64,000 nucleotides of DNA from Sphaerolaimus hirsutus (GCA_964036195.1 OZ038451.1:20100318-20164317); one strand, 5' to 3'; positions 12,840-25,682 are shown, counted from the first letter of the stretch. Translations and numbers: made by a program. The notes: generated from the letters alone by a model not told the origin.

Positions 12840-14190
12840 AGGTGTTTTCGTCTCTATTTTTTCCCATTTTTTTCATTTTTACAGCAATCACCTTGAAAAA
12901 CTGCTGGCGCCATTTTGGCGCCCTTTTAGGTCAGGGCGCCAGGCGCCTAGGGCGCCACGGAAAAAGAGCGCCAAGCGCCAAGGGCGCCATGGCGCCTTTC
13001 AAAATGTGGGCGCCAGGCGCCAAGGGCGCCACGGAAAAAGGGCGCCAAGCGCCAATGGCGCCATGGCGCGGCGCCCTTTGGCGCCCCCAAATGGCGCCAG
13101 CGCCATGGCGCCATTCCATCACTAGTATTGTGAAACCTCTAATCCCCCACCCATCACATGGATATCCGCGTTATATTCACTATGATATTCACGAGTTACT
13201 ATGATATTCATGTTCATGTTTATCCCTACTGGAACTGGTCCCAGCATCTTTGCATTCACAAGTTCTGTGGTGATACTCATGATAAAAAGTTAATAAAAAG
13301 TACAATACTCATGATAAAAATACAACTTTCAATTCACAGCTGATGAGATGGCTGCCAGACCCCCCAGGCCAGAGAGGGATTTCTGCTCTGATGATGGACT
13401 ACCAACTTTGTCTGATGCAGTGATATCACATTTCAATTGGGTACATGAAGTGCTTTATATGGAAAAATGAAGTTAACCACAGGTAGAAAGAGTGATTTGA
13501 ATAAATCTGCACAGCGACGCGTCGCCACTGAGCTTCTAAATGAATTTTCAATGAGGAACCATGAAAACTAGCTTTTGTGGCCGGCCACATTGACTTCATT
13601 CCACTGTCAATACAAAGTAAATTGCAAGAAATGGAGCTGATTTATTGTCTATTCTACAGAATTTACAATTTCAACGCTTGTTAATGAACATGTTATCAAA
13701 TAAATGGTGAATAGCAAAATTAGACTTTTGCCATAGCACAAAGAATATATACATATCAATATCTGTAAATATGTTAGGCGTGAAAATCAAAAGAAGCAGA
13801 TGTGACACACCCATGAAAAAATTGAAAAACAGCCAAACAGTGAAACCTTGAAAATCAGGACAAAGGATAACAAAATTGAAATGCTGCAAGCAAATCCTCG
13901 AATAAATCCCCAGGGGCCAGATAAAATACTCCCTACAGATTTGTAGGGTAGGGCGTACGCCCGACAGATTTTTTAAAGTTTAGCCGCATCGACGCACATG
14001 CACCGAGAGCAAGGAGGTTCATAAAATATACGAAACCATCCCTTAAGGTTGCCGATATTGCAATATGACGTATATCACTTCGATTTTGGCCAGGAAATCA
14101 CGATTTCGTCATTTCTTGGCCGTCTGCAATTCGTTTTTTATTTTATTTTGTCGGGCGGGTTACTCGCATAAGTCGCGCTTTTGTCCTTTA
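12840..14190. other. No gene seen; GCGCC MITE and AT-rich DNA
   Basis: A GCGCC-cored MITE ends at 13122 (CCATTCCATCACTA). The rest is unremarkable AT-rich sequence with short ORFs that resemble nothing known. Confidence 0.5.
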
Positions 14191-14621
14191 CACACACGAT
14201 GTCCTTTACACACACGATCCCTTACAATCTTGACAAACAGTGTTCACATATGGCAGAGTAGCTTTCCAAGAATGCAATTGCACACTTATAGGGGGTTGAC
14301 TTGAGTTTTTAGGGGTTGAGTTGACAGGTGTTTATAAATTAGGGTTGAGTTGACTGAAGTTGAAAAATAAGGAGCTGTGTTGACACAAGTTTACAAATTA
14401 GAGGCTGAGTTTATGGGAGTTGAGTTGATGTGAGTTTGCCAAATTAGGGGCTGAGTTTATAGGAGTTGACAATAACATTACCATAACCCTTAAGTGAGGC
14501 CCCTGGGGCTAAAACATATAAATTGTGAAATGATGCATTTGTGGGTTTCTGATTACAATGATTTGGAATATGCACTCCATTCTGACAGTACATTACCATA
14601 ACCCTGAAATTGAACCCCTGG

Positions 14622-17600
14622 CCCCAGATTTAATTGGGCCGACAAATTTTTGCCCTCCCTGCCTGGCACCTGACACGCCCGTCACGCCTGCCAGGCGCCT
14701 GACACGACCAAGCGCCTGCCAGACGTGCCCTCACTCGTGCCAGATTTGCCCGAAAAATGGCAAGCGAGATTCAATTGTGAGGGCAACTCGGGCAAAATCA
14801 GGCAAATCAAAAAAGAAAAGGAATATTCTGCCCTGCACCCTCAGGGATGCAGGGCAGGTGGTTTTTTATGTTTTACGATATTTTTTATTGAAAATAAATG
14901 TTGAATATGAAATATCGTTCACTTCAAAGACCATGTAAAGTGTCGAATGTCATGTAAAAGCCCCTGTAAAGTGCCATGTGTCATGCAAAACTGTTAAAAA
15001 TCGTCATGCTCTCCGCTGCAAATGCATATTTTTATTATTTCTACTACCATATTATAAAGCCACTATTTATTCGTGTGGTAAGGATGCTCCAACGTAAAAG
15101 ATAGGATGTTTCTGCTTCTGCCCGATTTGTGTGTGTTTTTACACACAAAATGGACACTTTTTATCAGCACAAAATGCCCTTTACAATCACGATCCCTTTA
15201 CAATCTTGACAAACAGGGTTCACATATGGCAGAGTAGCTTTCCAAGAATGCAATTGCACATGTATAGGGGGTTGACTTGAGTTTTTAAGGGTTGAGTTTA
15301 CAATTCAGGGTTGAGTTGACAGGTGTTTATAAATTAGGGTTGAGTTGACTGAAGTTTAAAAATAAGGAGCTGTGTTGACAAAAGTTTACAAGTTAGAGGC
15401 TGAGTTTATGGGAGTTGAGTTGATGTGAGTTTACCAAATTAGGGGCTGAGTTTATGGGAGTTGACAATAGCATTACCATAACCCTTAAGTGAGGCCCCTG
15501 GGGCTAAAAAATATAAATTGTGAAATGATGCATTTGTGGGTTTCTGATTACAATGATTTGAAATATGCACTCCATTCTGACAGTACATTACCATAACCCT
15601 GAAAATGAACCCCCGGGGCCAAAAACGTTCAATTTGTCAAATAATGCATTTTTGGGTTTCTGATTGCTCCGATTTCAAATATGCACTCCATTTTGACACT
15701 ACATTACCATAACCCTAAAAATGAACCCCTGGGGCCAAAAACCTTTAATTTGTGAAATAATGCATTTTTGGGTTTCTACTTGCACTGATTTGATATATGC
15801 ACTCCATTTTGACACTACATTACCATAACCCTAAAAATGAACCCCTGGGGCCAAAAACTTTGAATTTGTGAAATAATGCATTTTTGGGTTTCTGATTGCA
15901 CTGATTTCAAATATGCACTCCATTTTGACTCTACATTACCATAACCTTTAAGTATAATGCCCAGAGCTTAAAAAATTAGAAATTGCACTGATTTGATATA
16001 TGCAATCCATTTTGACACTACATTACCATAACCCTGAAAATGAAACCCTGGGGCCAAAAAATTTCAAGTTGTGAAATAATGCATTTTTGGGTTTCTAATT
16101 GCACCGATTTCATATATGCACTCCATTTTGACACTACATTACCATCACCCTGAAAATGAACCCCTGGGCCAAACACTTTCAATTTGTGAAATAATGCATT
16201 TTTGGGTTTCTGATTACAATGATTTGAAATATGCACTCCATTCTGACAGTACATTACCATAACCCTGAAAATGAACCCCCGGGGCCAAAAACGTTCAATT
16301 TGTGAAATAATGCATTTTTGGGTTTCTGATTGCTCCGATTTCAAATATGCACTCCATTTTGACACTACATTACCATAACCCTAAAAATGAACCCCTGGGG
16401 CCAAAAACTTTCAATTTGTGAAATAATGCATTTTTGGGTTTCTACTTGCACTGATTTGATATATTCACTCCATTTTGACACTACATTACCATAAACCTGA
16501 AAATGAACCCCTGGGGCCAAAAACTTTCAATTTGTGAAATGATGCATTTGTGAGTATTTTCATGCACTGATTTCAAATATGCATTCCATTCTGACACTAC
16601 ATTACTGTAACCCTGATAATGAACCCCTAGGGCCAAAAATTTCAAATTGTGAAATGATGCATTTTGTAGGTTTCTAATTGCACTGATTTAAAATATACAC
16701 TCCATTTTGACTCTACATTACTGTAAGCCTTAGAATAGATCCCCTGGGGCTAATAAATTAGAAATTGTGAAATGTTGCATTTGTGGGTTTTTGATTGCCT
16801 TGATTTGAAATATGCACTCCGTTGAATATATGCATTACACCCTCCACCCTTAAATTAAACACCTGCATCTAACAAATTTGAAATAATTCTTTTTTGTAGG
16901 ATTAGAAAACTACAAAACCCGACCGAAGGTCGGAGAGAATCCTGCTAGTATAACTATAAAAGTGCTGTCTACGAATATGACGGTTGCTAAGATGTTTCAA
17001 ATAACATGTCCTGTAGTCTATGTGTGTGTGTCATCGGCTGCCGTTCCTATGCTCCTGTGTTCAAAGTCTCATGAGGTGCCAAACTTTTTTTGCACTTTTT
17101 TTAACAACCAGTAATTTAGCATGTTGAGTTACAATCAAATTTGTAACAAAAAGGATATAAATTTTTATTGGAAAATTATTTTTGCACTAACCATTCTGTA
17201 ATTTGGCTGTGATTTCAACTTAACCCTGCACACGACTTTAACATGCTAAACCATCATATTCTTGCACAGATTTTTTGAAATTTGGACAATTAAAATAAAC
17301 ATTTGTGGCGACAACTTTAAACGTTTTCCATTGCATCAGACATTTTACAGGATCTTTTTTCATGACACATGACATTTTACAGGGAATTTTACACATAAAG
17401 GGTTTTTTACAGGGTCTGGGACAGCCCCTGGATGCCGCTCAGCTATCTATGTATCCTGAGGCAGTATTTTTCGCTACTATCTCCTGCCCGCCCCCCAAAA
17501 AAAATCGCTCAGCAACAATCTATCCCCCATGTAGCAAATTATGAGCGATTTTGCCCTCATTTTTTTGCCTAAAATCACTCAAATTTGCTCCATTTTGAAA

Positions 17601-18183
17601 ACTTTGACCTACATAATCGCTATTTTTATCTTTTTACGTGGTTATGTACCTATTTTTGGCTTATTTTTTATATTTATGGCAATTTCGACATTTTTGGCTG
17701 GCTGCCATGTTTTTATAAGACGTATCTCCTATTTTTCTTTTTCTTTTCGGGAGTAAAATCCCTCCCGACACGCCCGTCGCGCCAGGCACCTGACAGCTGC
17801 CGCCCAACACGCAATTGAATCTCGATTTGTCTGGCAGTCGGGTGGCGGCTGTCAGGCGCCTGGCGCGACGGGCGGTCCGGCAGGATTTTACTCCCGAAAA
17901 TAAAAATAAAAATCGGACATACGTCTGTTGCAAACTTGGCAGCTGGCCAAAACTTACGAAATCGCCATAAAAATGAACATAGGTAGGTATATAACCGTGT
18001 ATAAATATAAAAATGGCGATTACGTAGGTAAAAGTTTTCAAAATGGAGCGAATCTGAGCCGTTGTGGGCAAAAAAGGTGCGGGCGGGCGGGCGAGGGCAT
18101 GCCTGTCCAATTAAATCTCGAATTGCCAGACACGCCCGTCATGTCCTCCCTCTCAGGGATAATCTGCCCAATTGAATCTGGGG
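14622..18183. mobile_element. 3.6-kb insertion in the satellite array (CCCCAGATTT ends)
   Basis: The left end CCCCAGATTTAATTGGGC and right end G(C)CCAATTGAATCTGGGG are inverted. The 5-bp target duplication CCTGG lies at 14617-14621 and 18184-18188; removing the insert restores a normal array unit (GAACCCCTGG-GGCCAAAAC). The insert itself contains a second Helitron-like array copy (about 15170-16948). Confidence 0.65.
17545..18090. repeat. Large foldback with GC-rich hairpin centre
   Basis: The arms at about 17545-17755 and 17885-18090 are inverted, imperfect copies (ACATAATCGC, GGGAGTAAAATCC, GCGCCAGGC). The central 17755-17885 forms a strong hairpin of CGCCCGTCGCGCCAGGC and its inverse. Confidence 0.6.
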
Positions 18184-19759
18184 CCTGGGGCCAAAACTTT
18201 CAAATTGTGAAATGATGCATTGTGGGTTTCTAATTGCACTGATTTGATATATGCACTCCATTTTGAGACTACATGTAACATTACCATAACCCTAAAAATG
18301 AACCCCTGGGTCCAAAAACTTTGAATTTGTGAAAAAATGCATTTTTGGGTTTCTGATTACAATGATTTGAAATATGCACTCCATTCTGACAGTACATTAC
18401 CATAACCTTAAAAATGAAACCCTTGGGCCAAAAAATTTCAATTTGTGAAATAATGCATTTTTGGGTTTCTAATTGCACTGATTTGATATATGCACTCAAT
18501 TTTGACACTACATTACCATAACCGTGAAAATGAACCCCTGGGGCCAAAAACTTTCAACTTGTTAAATAATTCATTTTAAAGTTTCTGATTGCACTGATTT
18601 CAAATATGCACTCCACTATGACACTACATTACTGTAACCCTGAAAATGAACCCCTGGGGCCAAAAACTTACAATTTGTGAAATGATGCATTTTTGGGTTT
18701 CTGATTGCACTGATTTCAAATATGCACTCCATTTTGACTCTACATTACCATAACATTTAGGTATAATGCCCAGAGCTTAAAACATTAGAAATTGCACTGA
18801 TTTGATATATGCACTCCAATTTGACACTACATTACCATAACTGTGAAAATGAACCCCTGGGGCCAAAAACTTTCAATTTGTTAAATCATTCATTTTAAAG
18901 TTTCTGATTGCACTGATTTCAAATATGCAGTCCACTCTGACACTACATTACCATAACCGTGAAAATGAACCCCTGGGGCCAAAAACTTTCAATTTGTTAA
19001 ATCGTTCATTTTAAAGTTTCTGATTGCACTGATTTCAAATATGCACTCCACTATGACACTACATTACTGTAACCCTGAAAATGAACCCCTGGGGCCAAAA
19101 ACTTTCAATTTGTGAAATGATGCATTTTTGGGTTTCTGATTGCACTGATTTCAAATATGCACTCCATTTTGACTCTACATTACCATAACATTTAGGTATA
19201 ATGCCCAGAGCTTAAAAAATTAGAAATTGCACTGATTTGATATATGCACTCCAATTTGACACTACATTACCATAACTGTGAAAATGAACCCCTGGGGCCA
19301 AAAACTTTCAATTTGTTAAATCATTCATTTTTAAGTTTCTGATTGCACTGATTTCAAATATGCAGTCCACTCTGACACTACATTACTGTAACCCTGAAAT
19401 TTAACCCCTGGGGCCAAAAATTTCAAATAGTGAAATAATGCATTTGTGGGTTTCTAATTGCACTGATTTGATGTATGCACTCCATTTTGACACTACATAT
19501 ACCATAACCCTGAAAATGAACCCCTGGGACCAAAATCTTTCAATTTGTGAAATAATGCATTTTTGGGTTTCTACTTGCACTGATTTGATATATGGACTCC
19601 ATTTTGACACCACATTACCATAACCCTGAAAATGAAACCCTGGGGCCAAAAAATTCCAATTTGTGAAATAGTTCATTTTTGGGTTTCTAATTGCACTGAT
19701 TTGATATATGCACTCCATTTGAACACTACATTACCATAACTGTTAAAATGAACCCCTGG

Positions 19760-20392
19760 CCCCAGATTTAATTGGGCAGATTATCCCTGAGAGGGAGGAC
19801 ATGACAGGTGTGTCTGGCATTTCAAGATTTGATTGGGCAGGCATGCCCGCACCGCCTGCCCAGCATGCCAGGCGCCTGACAGCCACCGCCCGACCGCCAG
19901 GCAGAGCAAGATTTAATTGCCAGCCAGGCGGCAGCTGTCAGGTGCCTGGCAGGACAGGCATGAACATAAGATTTGGATACACAAACATAAGTTTTGTATA
20001 CAAAACACAAGATTTGGATACCAAAAACATAAGATTTGTATACATGAAAAATAAGATTTGGATACAAAAAATTTTTTTGGATACACTATGGAAAAAGTCA
20101 AACTGAAAACATGAAAAGTTACCTGCCCTGTGCCTCTGAGGATGCAGGGCACATTTTTCATGTTCTGTTAAATTTTGCCAGGCATGCCCTCACAATTAAA
20201 TCTCATTTTGCAATTTTCAGGCAAGTCAGGCACTCATGAGGGTGTGCCTGGCAGGCGCTTGGGCGTGTCAGGCGCCTGGCATGCAGGGCGCAATTGAATC
20301 TTGTTTAACAACATTTTGTCTGGCATGCATGACGGGCGGATCAGGTGCCGGGCGCGGAGGGCAGAAATCTGTCTGCCCAATTAAATCTGGGG
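19760..20392. mobile_element. CCCCAGATTT TIR element, second copy in the array
   Basis: The ends CCCCAGATTTAATTGGGCAG and CTGCCCAATTAAATCTGGGG are almost perfect inverted repeats of 21 bp. The CCTGG duplication is at 19755-19759 and 20393-20397. The inside has CATAAGATTTGGATACA repeats and GGCGCCTGGC words. No ORF with known similarity. Confidence 0.75.
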
Positions 20393-22004
20393 CCTGGAGC
20401 CAAAAACTTGTCAAACTCAATTTGTCAAATCATTCATTTTTAAGTTTCTGATATCACTGATTTCAAATATGCACTCCACTCTGACACTACATTACTGTAA
20501 CCCTGAAATTTAACCCCTGGGGCCAAAAATTTCAAATAGTGAAATGATGCATTTTTGAGTTTCTACTTGCACTGATTTGTTATATGGACTCCATTTTGAC
20601 ACTACATATACCACAACCCTGAAAATGAACCCCTGGGACCAAAATCTTTCAATTTGTGAAATAATGCATTTTTGGGTTTCTACTTGCACTGATTTGATAT
20701 ATGGACTCCATTTTGACACCACATTACCATAACCCTGAAAATGAAACCCTGGGGCCAAAAAACTTCAATTTGTGAAATAATGCATTTTTGGGTTTCTAAT
20801 TGCACTGATTTGATATATGCACTCCATTTTGACACGACATAACCATAACCCTGAAAATGAACCCCAGGGGCCAAAAACTTTCAATTTGTGAAATGATGCA
20901 TTGTGGGTTTCTAATAGCACTGATTTGATATATGCGCTCCATTTTGACACTACATTACCATAACCCTAAAAATGAACCCCTGGGGCCAAAAACTTTCAAT
21001 TTGTGAAATGATGCATTTTTGGGTTTCTGATAGCACTGATTTCAAATATGCACTCCATTTTAACTCTACATTACCATAACCCTAAAAATGAACCCCTGGG
21101 GCCAAAAACTTTCAATTTGTGAAATGATGCATTGTGGGTTTCTAATTGCACTGATTTGATATATGCACTCCATTTTGACACTACATTACCATAACCCTAA
21201 AAATTAACCCCTGGGGCAAAAATTTCAAATAGTGACATGATGCATTTGTGGGTTTCTAATTGCACCGATTTGATATATGCACTCCATTTTGACACTACAT
21301 ATACCATAACCCTGAAAATGAACCACTGGGAACAAAATCTTTCAATTTGTGAAATGATGCATTTTTGGGTTTCTAATTGCACTGATTTGATATATGCACT
21401 CGATTTTGACACTACATATACCATAACCCTGAATATGAACCCCTGGGACCAAAATCTTTCAATTTGTGAAATGATGCATTTTTGGGTTTCTAATTGCACC
21501 GATTTGATATATGCACTCCATTTTGACACTACATTACCATCACCCTGAAAATGAACCCTGTGGAGCCAAATACTTTCAAATCATAAAATGATGCATTTGT
21601 GGGTTTCTGATTGCAACAATTTCAAATATGCACCCCATTTTGACACTTCATCACTAAAACCCTGATGATGAAGCCCAAAATCTTTCAATTTGTGAAATGA
21701 TGCATTTGTGGGGTTTCTAATTGCACTGATTTAAAATATGCACTCCATTTTGACTCTACATTACTGTAAGCCTTAAATTGATCCCCTGGGGCTAATAAAT
21801 TAGAAATTGTGAAATCATGCATTTGTGGGTTTTTGATTGCCTTGATTTGAAATATGCACACGGTTGAATATATGCATTACACCCTCCACCCTTAAATTAA
21901 ACACCTACATCTAACAAATTTGAAATAACGCTTTTTTGTAGGATTAGAACACTACAAAACCCGACCGAAGGTAACCGGAGATGATTCTGCTAGTATTTAC
22001 ATAA

Positions 22005-25000
22005 TTACATTGTATTTTTGGAGCTCGGCAACACAGCCACGTCTACAACAGGTACATGTTTCACAGTGTTGATCTTCGTGAGTGTATTCTGAACTGGCAT
22101 CTTGCCAAATGTTATAAAATTGATAAAATGACCGCGCACAGTAGGCGAAAGGCCCAGCAACAAATACGGGTTAGCTACGATGAAAATGCGGTTCAAATTT
22201 ATGTAGAAAACTACGGTGACTGGGTGCATGTCGGTCAGCAGAATTGCCGCGTAATCGATGCACATCAAAGTGTAAATTGTGCTCAAAGTGCCCCCAATCA
22301 ATGTGAGCTTTAATTGCACAGACAACTCCTTTTTGCCACTTGCATTTCCATTAGCGTTTGCCTTCGCAGATGCATTTGCAGGTGCGACCTTGCTGTTTTT
22401 TTGCTGCTTCATAGTCTTGTAAATGGTGATTCCGTGGAGTATAAGGAAAGTGGGCATGAGAATTCCCGGCTCGAGAATGACATCCGTTATGAAGTATGCG
22501 TCCATTGCCTTCGAGTTTTGAACGGGATTGTGTAAATTGAGCCAAAAGTTTTGTATACAGCTAGTGGTTAAGGCACGATAACAGAACAATATTTGCTCGA
22601 AATAGCCCCTAGAAATATCCTGCCCTCGAAACACCCCCTCAAAATAGCCACTATGAATTTATAAACAACCTTGAAATACCCCCACCCAAATTGAGTGTAA
22701 ATGACGATACCTAGTTTGATAGTTTGATAATTTCTAATGAAAAACCGTGCGTTTTATATCATTTCAGTGGCACGCTTCCAGCGTGAACCACGCGTGCAAG
22801 GTGTAAAGTCGCTGGAGTAAATATATGCACCATCTACATACTTATATAAGAAATGGTACCCCCCTCGAAATATCCCCTCGTTTAACTCCCCCTCATAATT
22901 CTCCCTCTAAAAAGCATAAACCACCTGGAGGTATTTCGAGGAATTACGGTATACCGTATTTATTCTAACAGAAGAGCGCCATTCTATTTTTTTCGTCAAC
23001 TTTTTTACCTGCCGTTCTATTGGAGGTGCCGTTCTATTGGAGGCTGCCGTTCTATTTTTTTCACCGATTTTTGCACACATTTCTCATGTGAACACGAGCC
23101 TTATTTTTAATGAAGCTTGAGCAATATTTTTATGTAAGAGCATCAATTTGACATTTAGCAGCTAATTGAATGCTTTGAACATTCTCACAATTCATTTTCT
23201 ACTTATATTTGTGTTTTGGCACACTCCCAACATAATGTATACCTGCCATTCTATTGGAGGTGCCGTTCAATTGGAGGCTGCCGTTCTATTGTTTTCGTGA
23301 GCGCAAAAATGTGCCAAAACATGCCGTTCTATTGGAGGTGCCGTTCTATTGGAGGTATGCCGTTCTATTAGAAGAAAAACGGTATACGGTACCTAGGTAC
23401 TCACCTCTTGATTGTCAAAAAATGGCAGAAATGTCTCGTTGTTATAGTGGCTTTGGCAACATGGATGCATCATTGGCAAGATGAAAATAAATGGCCACAG
23501 GAAAACAACCAGCAGCGCCCTGTTCAGTCTTTTTGGGTTCCACATCTGCGCATTTAAAATATTTTTAAGAAAATGGAAATTTTCAATTTGCACATGCAAA
23601 ATGTCTCCACACTGAGCTAGCGAATTTCACAGTAGCTACCGTATTTTCTCGATATACCCCCAGGTGTTTTCGAGCTGAGGAAAAAATAACCCCCCTCGAC
23701 CCCCCCCCCCCCTATACATAGAGTAGTTTGTATAGCTAGGTATCTACGTTTGTATGTTCTGAATACGCCCCGTTTGGTGACGTTTATTACCAGTTTTGGG
23801 TATGAAATAGCCAATACTTTACTACGATATTTACGAAAATTTCTGGCGAAATAATCAACCCCCCCCCCCCCCTCGAATAAGCCCCCCCCATCAAAATACC
23901 CCCTCCCCCTCAAAATACCCCCCCTCAAAATTTCCACTCTAAAAAATAAACCCCCTGCGGGTATTTCGAGGAAATACGGTATTTACCATTTTGTGCTTGA
24001 TCGGGTACATGACCGCCGTAAATCGATTAATTGTAAGCAGAAGAACACAGGAAACTTGTTGGAAGTAAACTGTCCAATTGATTCCTCTGAACAGTGTCGG
24101 CAGGAACTGAAAATTTTTTTGTAAAGGGTAAAGTGTGCATGGATATACTCGGCTGACAACAAAGTATGCGTCCAAGAACCAAGATTACTTATGTCTTAGT
24201 CGATAACGCGCGAGAAGGATACTTATGCGCGCACTTTCACAAAAAAAAACATTTACCGTATTTCTTCTAATAGAACGGCATACCTCTAATAGAACGGCAC
24301 CTCCAATAGAACAGCAGATTTTCGCACGTTTTTGCGCTCACGTAAACAATAGAACGGCAGCCTCCAATAGGACGGCACTTCCAATAGGACGGCAGGTGGA
24401 AATTACGTTGGAAGAGTGCCAGAACACACAAATATTAGAAAAATGGGTGGTGAGAACATCCAAGGTAAACTGATAGTAAACTCAAATCAAATAAAGTTTA
24501 CTCATCTCGGACTTCGACAGTCAAACACAAGTAACATAATGGTAACATTGAACATCCATCAACTACCCCTGAGTGCGATCCTAATAGGTGAGTCTAACAG
24601 TAATTCTAAAAGTTGTTTTTATATCACAGAAAATGAAAAATGAAAAATGTGTGAAAAAATATTGGTGAGAAAAATAGAACGGCAACCTCCAATAGAACGG
24701 CACCTCTAATAGAACGGCAGGTTAAGAAGTTGACAAAAAAAAGAACGGCGCTCTTCTATTAGAAGAAATACAGTAAAACAGAAAAAGGTCGAGTCGCGTA
24801 CGAGTAACGAATACTCTAAATGAAACGTTGTTTCTTTTCTTTTTTAAACAATTTTGATTTTATTAACAATCATGTCACGATGGGGTGTTCCATTCGGGAA
24901 AATGCGTAACTTTCGATCCGCAGAGTAGGTATAAGTGAAAAAAATATAAGTGAAGGTTTCATTGTATTTTCCGACCACACTGTCAACAGTCTCCTCATAG

Positions 25001-25682
25001 AACAGCAATTTCATTCCATCACCGAGTATGTAATTGCCCACCAACAAGATCATATCTGATGCGGAATAAAAAATACCGGACAAGTTTTTTCGGGCAGCCC
25101 GATTCGTTGACTCTGAAATCATTTCAGACGCGATACAACGAATTTAGCTGTCCGGAAAAAACGTCCGGTAAATTGAATTCCGTCCCTGGCACGCCGGTCC
25201 ACGTGATTATGGTGAAGAATGCACCTTGAAACTGCTTCCGCCTGCGACCGTACATAGCATTTTCGTGCTTGATTAATTATAAATCTTGAAGAAGAAATTT
25301 CATTTTATTTCCGGATAAGAAAATATTTAATGAAGCTATCCTCCTGAAATTTTATAGTTCTACTGTTAACATTGGCAGTGAGCCAACACTGATTAGCGCG
25401 ACTTTTGTAAATTGTTGGTTTTTCAAATGCTTTACCTTGGTATTTATGTTTACATTTTGACGACAATCATCCTTTCGTTAATATAAGATAGCCGCACGCC
25501 GGGGGGTATTTCGAGGAAATAGGTACGGTAAATACGTTTTAACAACTATGCCTACGCGGACTATAACCCAGGATAAACACGCACCTGATGACAAGAACCA
25601 CCAAGAGTGTGAAGTAAATCGGTGCGCTGGCAGCCATCAGAGTGGTCGTCAAAATGTCAACCCAATAAGCTATGTCAACCAT
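22005..25682 (-). CDS. Srg/Srv-like serpentine chemoreceptor (nematode-type 7TM)
   Basis: Predicted chemosensory 7TM receptor. Exons on the minus strand: 25682-25585 (start Met, TM1, donor GTGCGT); 25112 to about 24965 (TM2, with a D and NYT-type glycosylation site); 24106-23987 (TM3 ending in NRFTAVMYP, the hallmark of nematode Srg/Srv receptors); 23545-23405 (TM4 and loop 2, donor GTGAGT); about 22595-22005 (TM5, an Ala/Asn/Lys-rich loop 3, TM6, TM7 with NPYLLLGLS, tail, stop TAA). The 24106-23987 to 23545 junction is in phase 0 with donor GTAAAT. Two joins are imperfect: exon 1 ends in phase 2 but the best acceptor of exon 2 needs phase 1, and the end of exon 2 is unclear. The last exon can only be entered in phase from an AG in the decayed end of a neighbouring transposon (TTTCGAG at 22596). 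Either exons are missing or the gene is slightly damaged. Confidence 0.8.
22596..22950. mobile_element. Decayed ACCGTATTT element beside the chemoreceptor last exon
   Basis: The right end GGTATTTCGAGGAATTACGG is clear. The left end is degraded to TGCTCGAAATAGCCCC at the edge of the GPCR exon. C-rich blocks lie between. Confidence 0.55.
22954..23382. mobile_element. ACCGTATTT-ended element with CCGTTCTATTGGAGG words
   Basis: Inverted ends CCGTATTTATTCTAACAGAA and TTCTATTAGAAGAAAAACGG are flanked by TA. Its body repeats CCGTTCTATTGGAGGTGCCG at both ends. A sister copy lies at 24256-24773. Confidence 0.7.
23639..23979. mobile_element. ACCGTATTT-family TA element in a chemoreceptor intron
   Basis: CCGTATTTTCTCGATATACC to TTTCGAGGAAATACGG, with TA flanks. 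The donor of the preceding exon (GTAAAT) directly abuts the element. Confidence 0.7.
24144..24932. mobile_element. TACTCGGCGG MITE split by an ACCGTATTT-ended element
   Basis: The host MITE starts ATACTCGGCTGACAACAAAG and ends TTTCGATCCGCAGAGTA, with the family's internal TTAGTCGATAACGCGCGAG. It is interrupted at 24256-24773 by a CCGTTCTATTGGAGG-type element between TA dinucleotides. Confidence 0.65.

Larger units (their letters stand above)
14190..21993. mobile_element. Helitron-like element carrying a ~115-bp tandem array, with nested insertions
   Basis: Dozens of copies of a unit with TGCACTCCATTTTGACAC, CATTACCATAACCCTG and GAACCCCTGGGGCC tile the region. The right end has the unit-derived sequence CTACAAAACCCGACCGAAGG and stops at CTAG followed by T (21990-21993). 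An internal second copy ends the same way at 16948, there with an intact hairpin CCGACC-GAA-GGTCGG eleven bases before CTAG, as in Helitron 3' ends. The 5' end was not identified. The array is interrupted by 14622-18183 and 19760-20392. Confidence 0.65.

Noticed and set aside
12721-13204. Two overlapping plus-strand ORFs of 120-134 aa
   Set aside because: The bulk is translated GCGCC repeat; no conserved features.
14190-21993. CRISPR-like array
   Set aside because: The unit is ~115 bp and diverged, there are no unique spacers of constant length, and the ends look Helitron-like in a eukaryotic context.
22056-22535. Plus-strand ORFs over the chemoreceptor last exon
   Set aside because: They are antisense shadows of the TM5-TM7 coding exon and resemble nothing.
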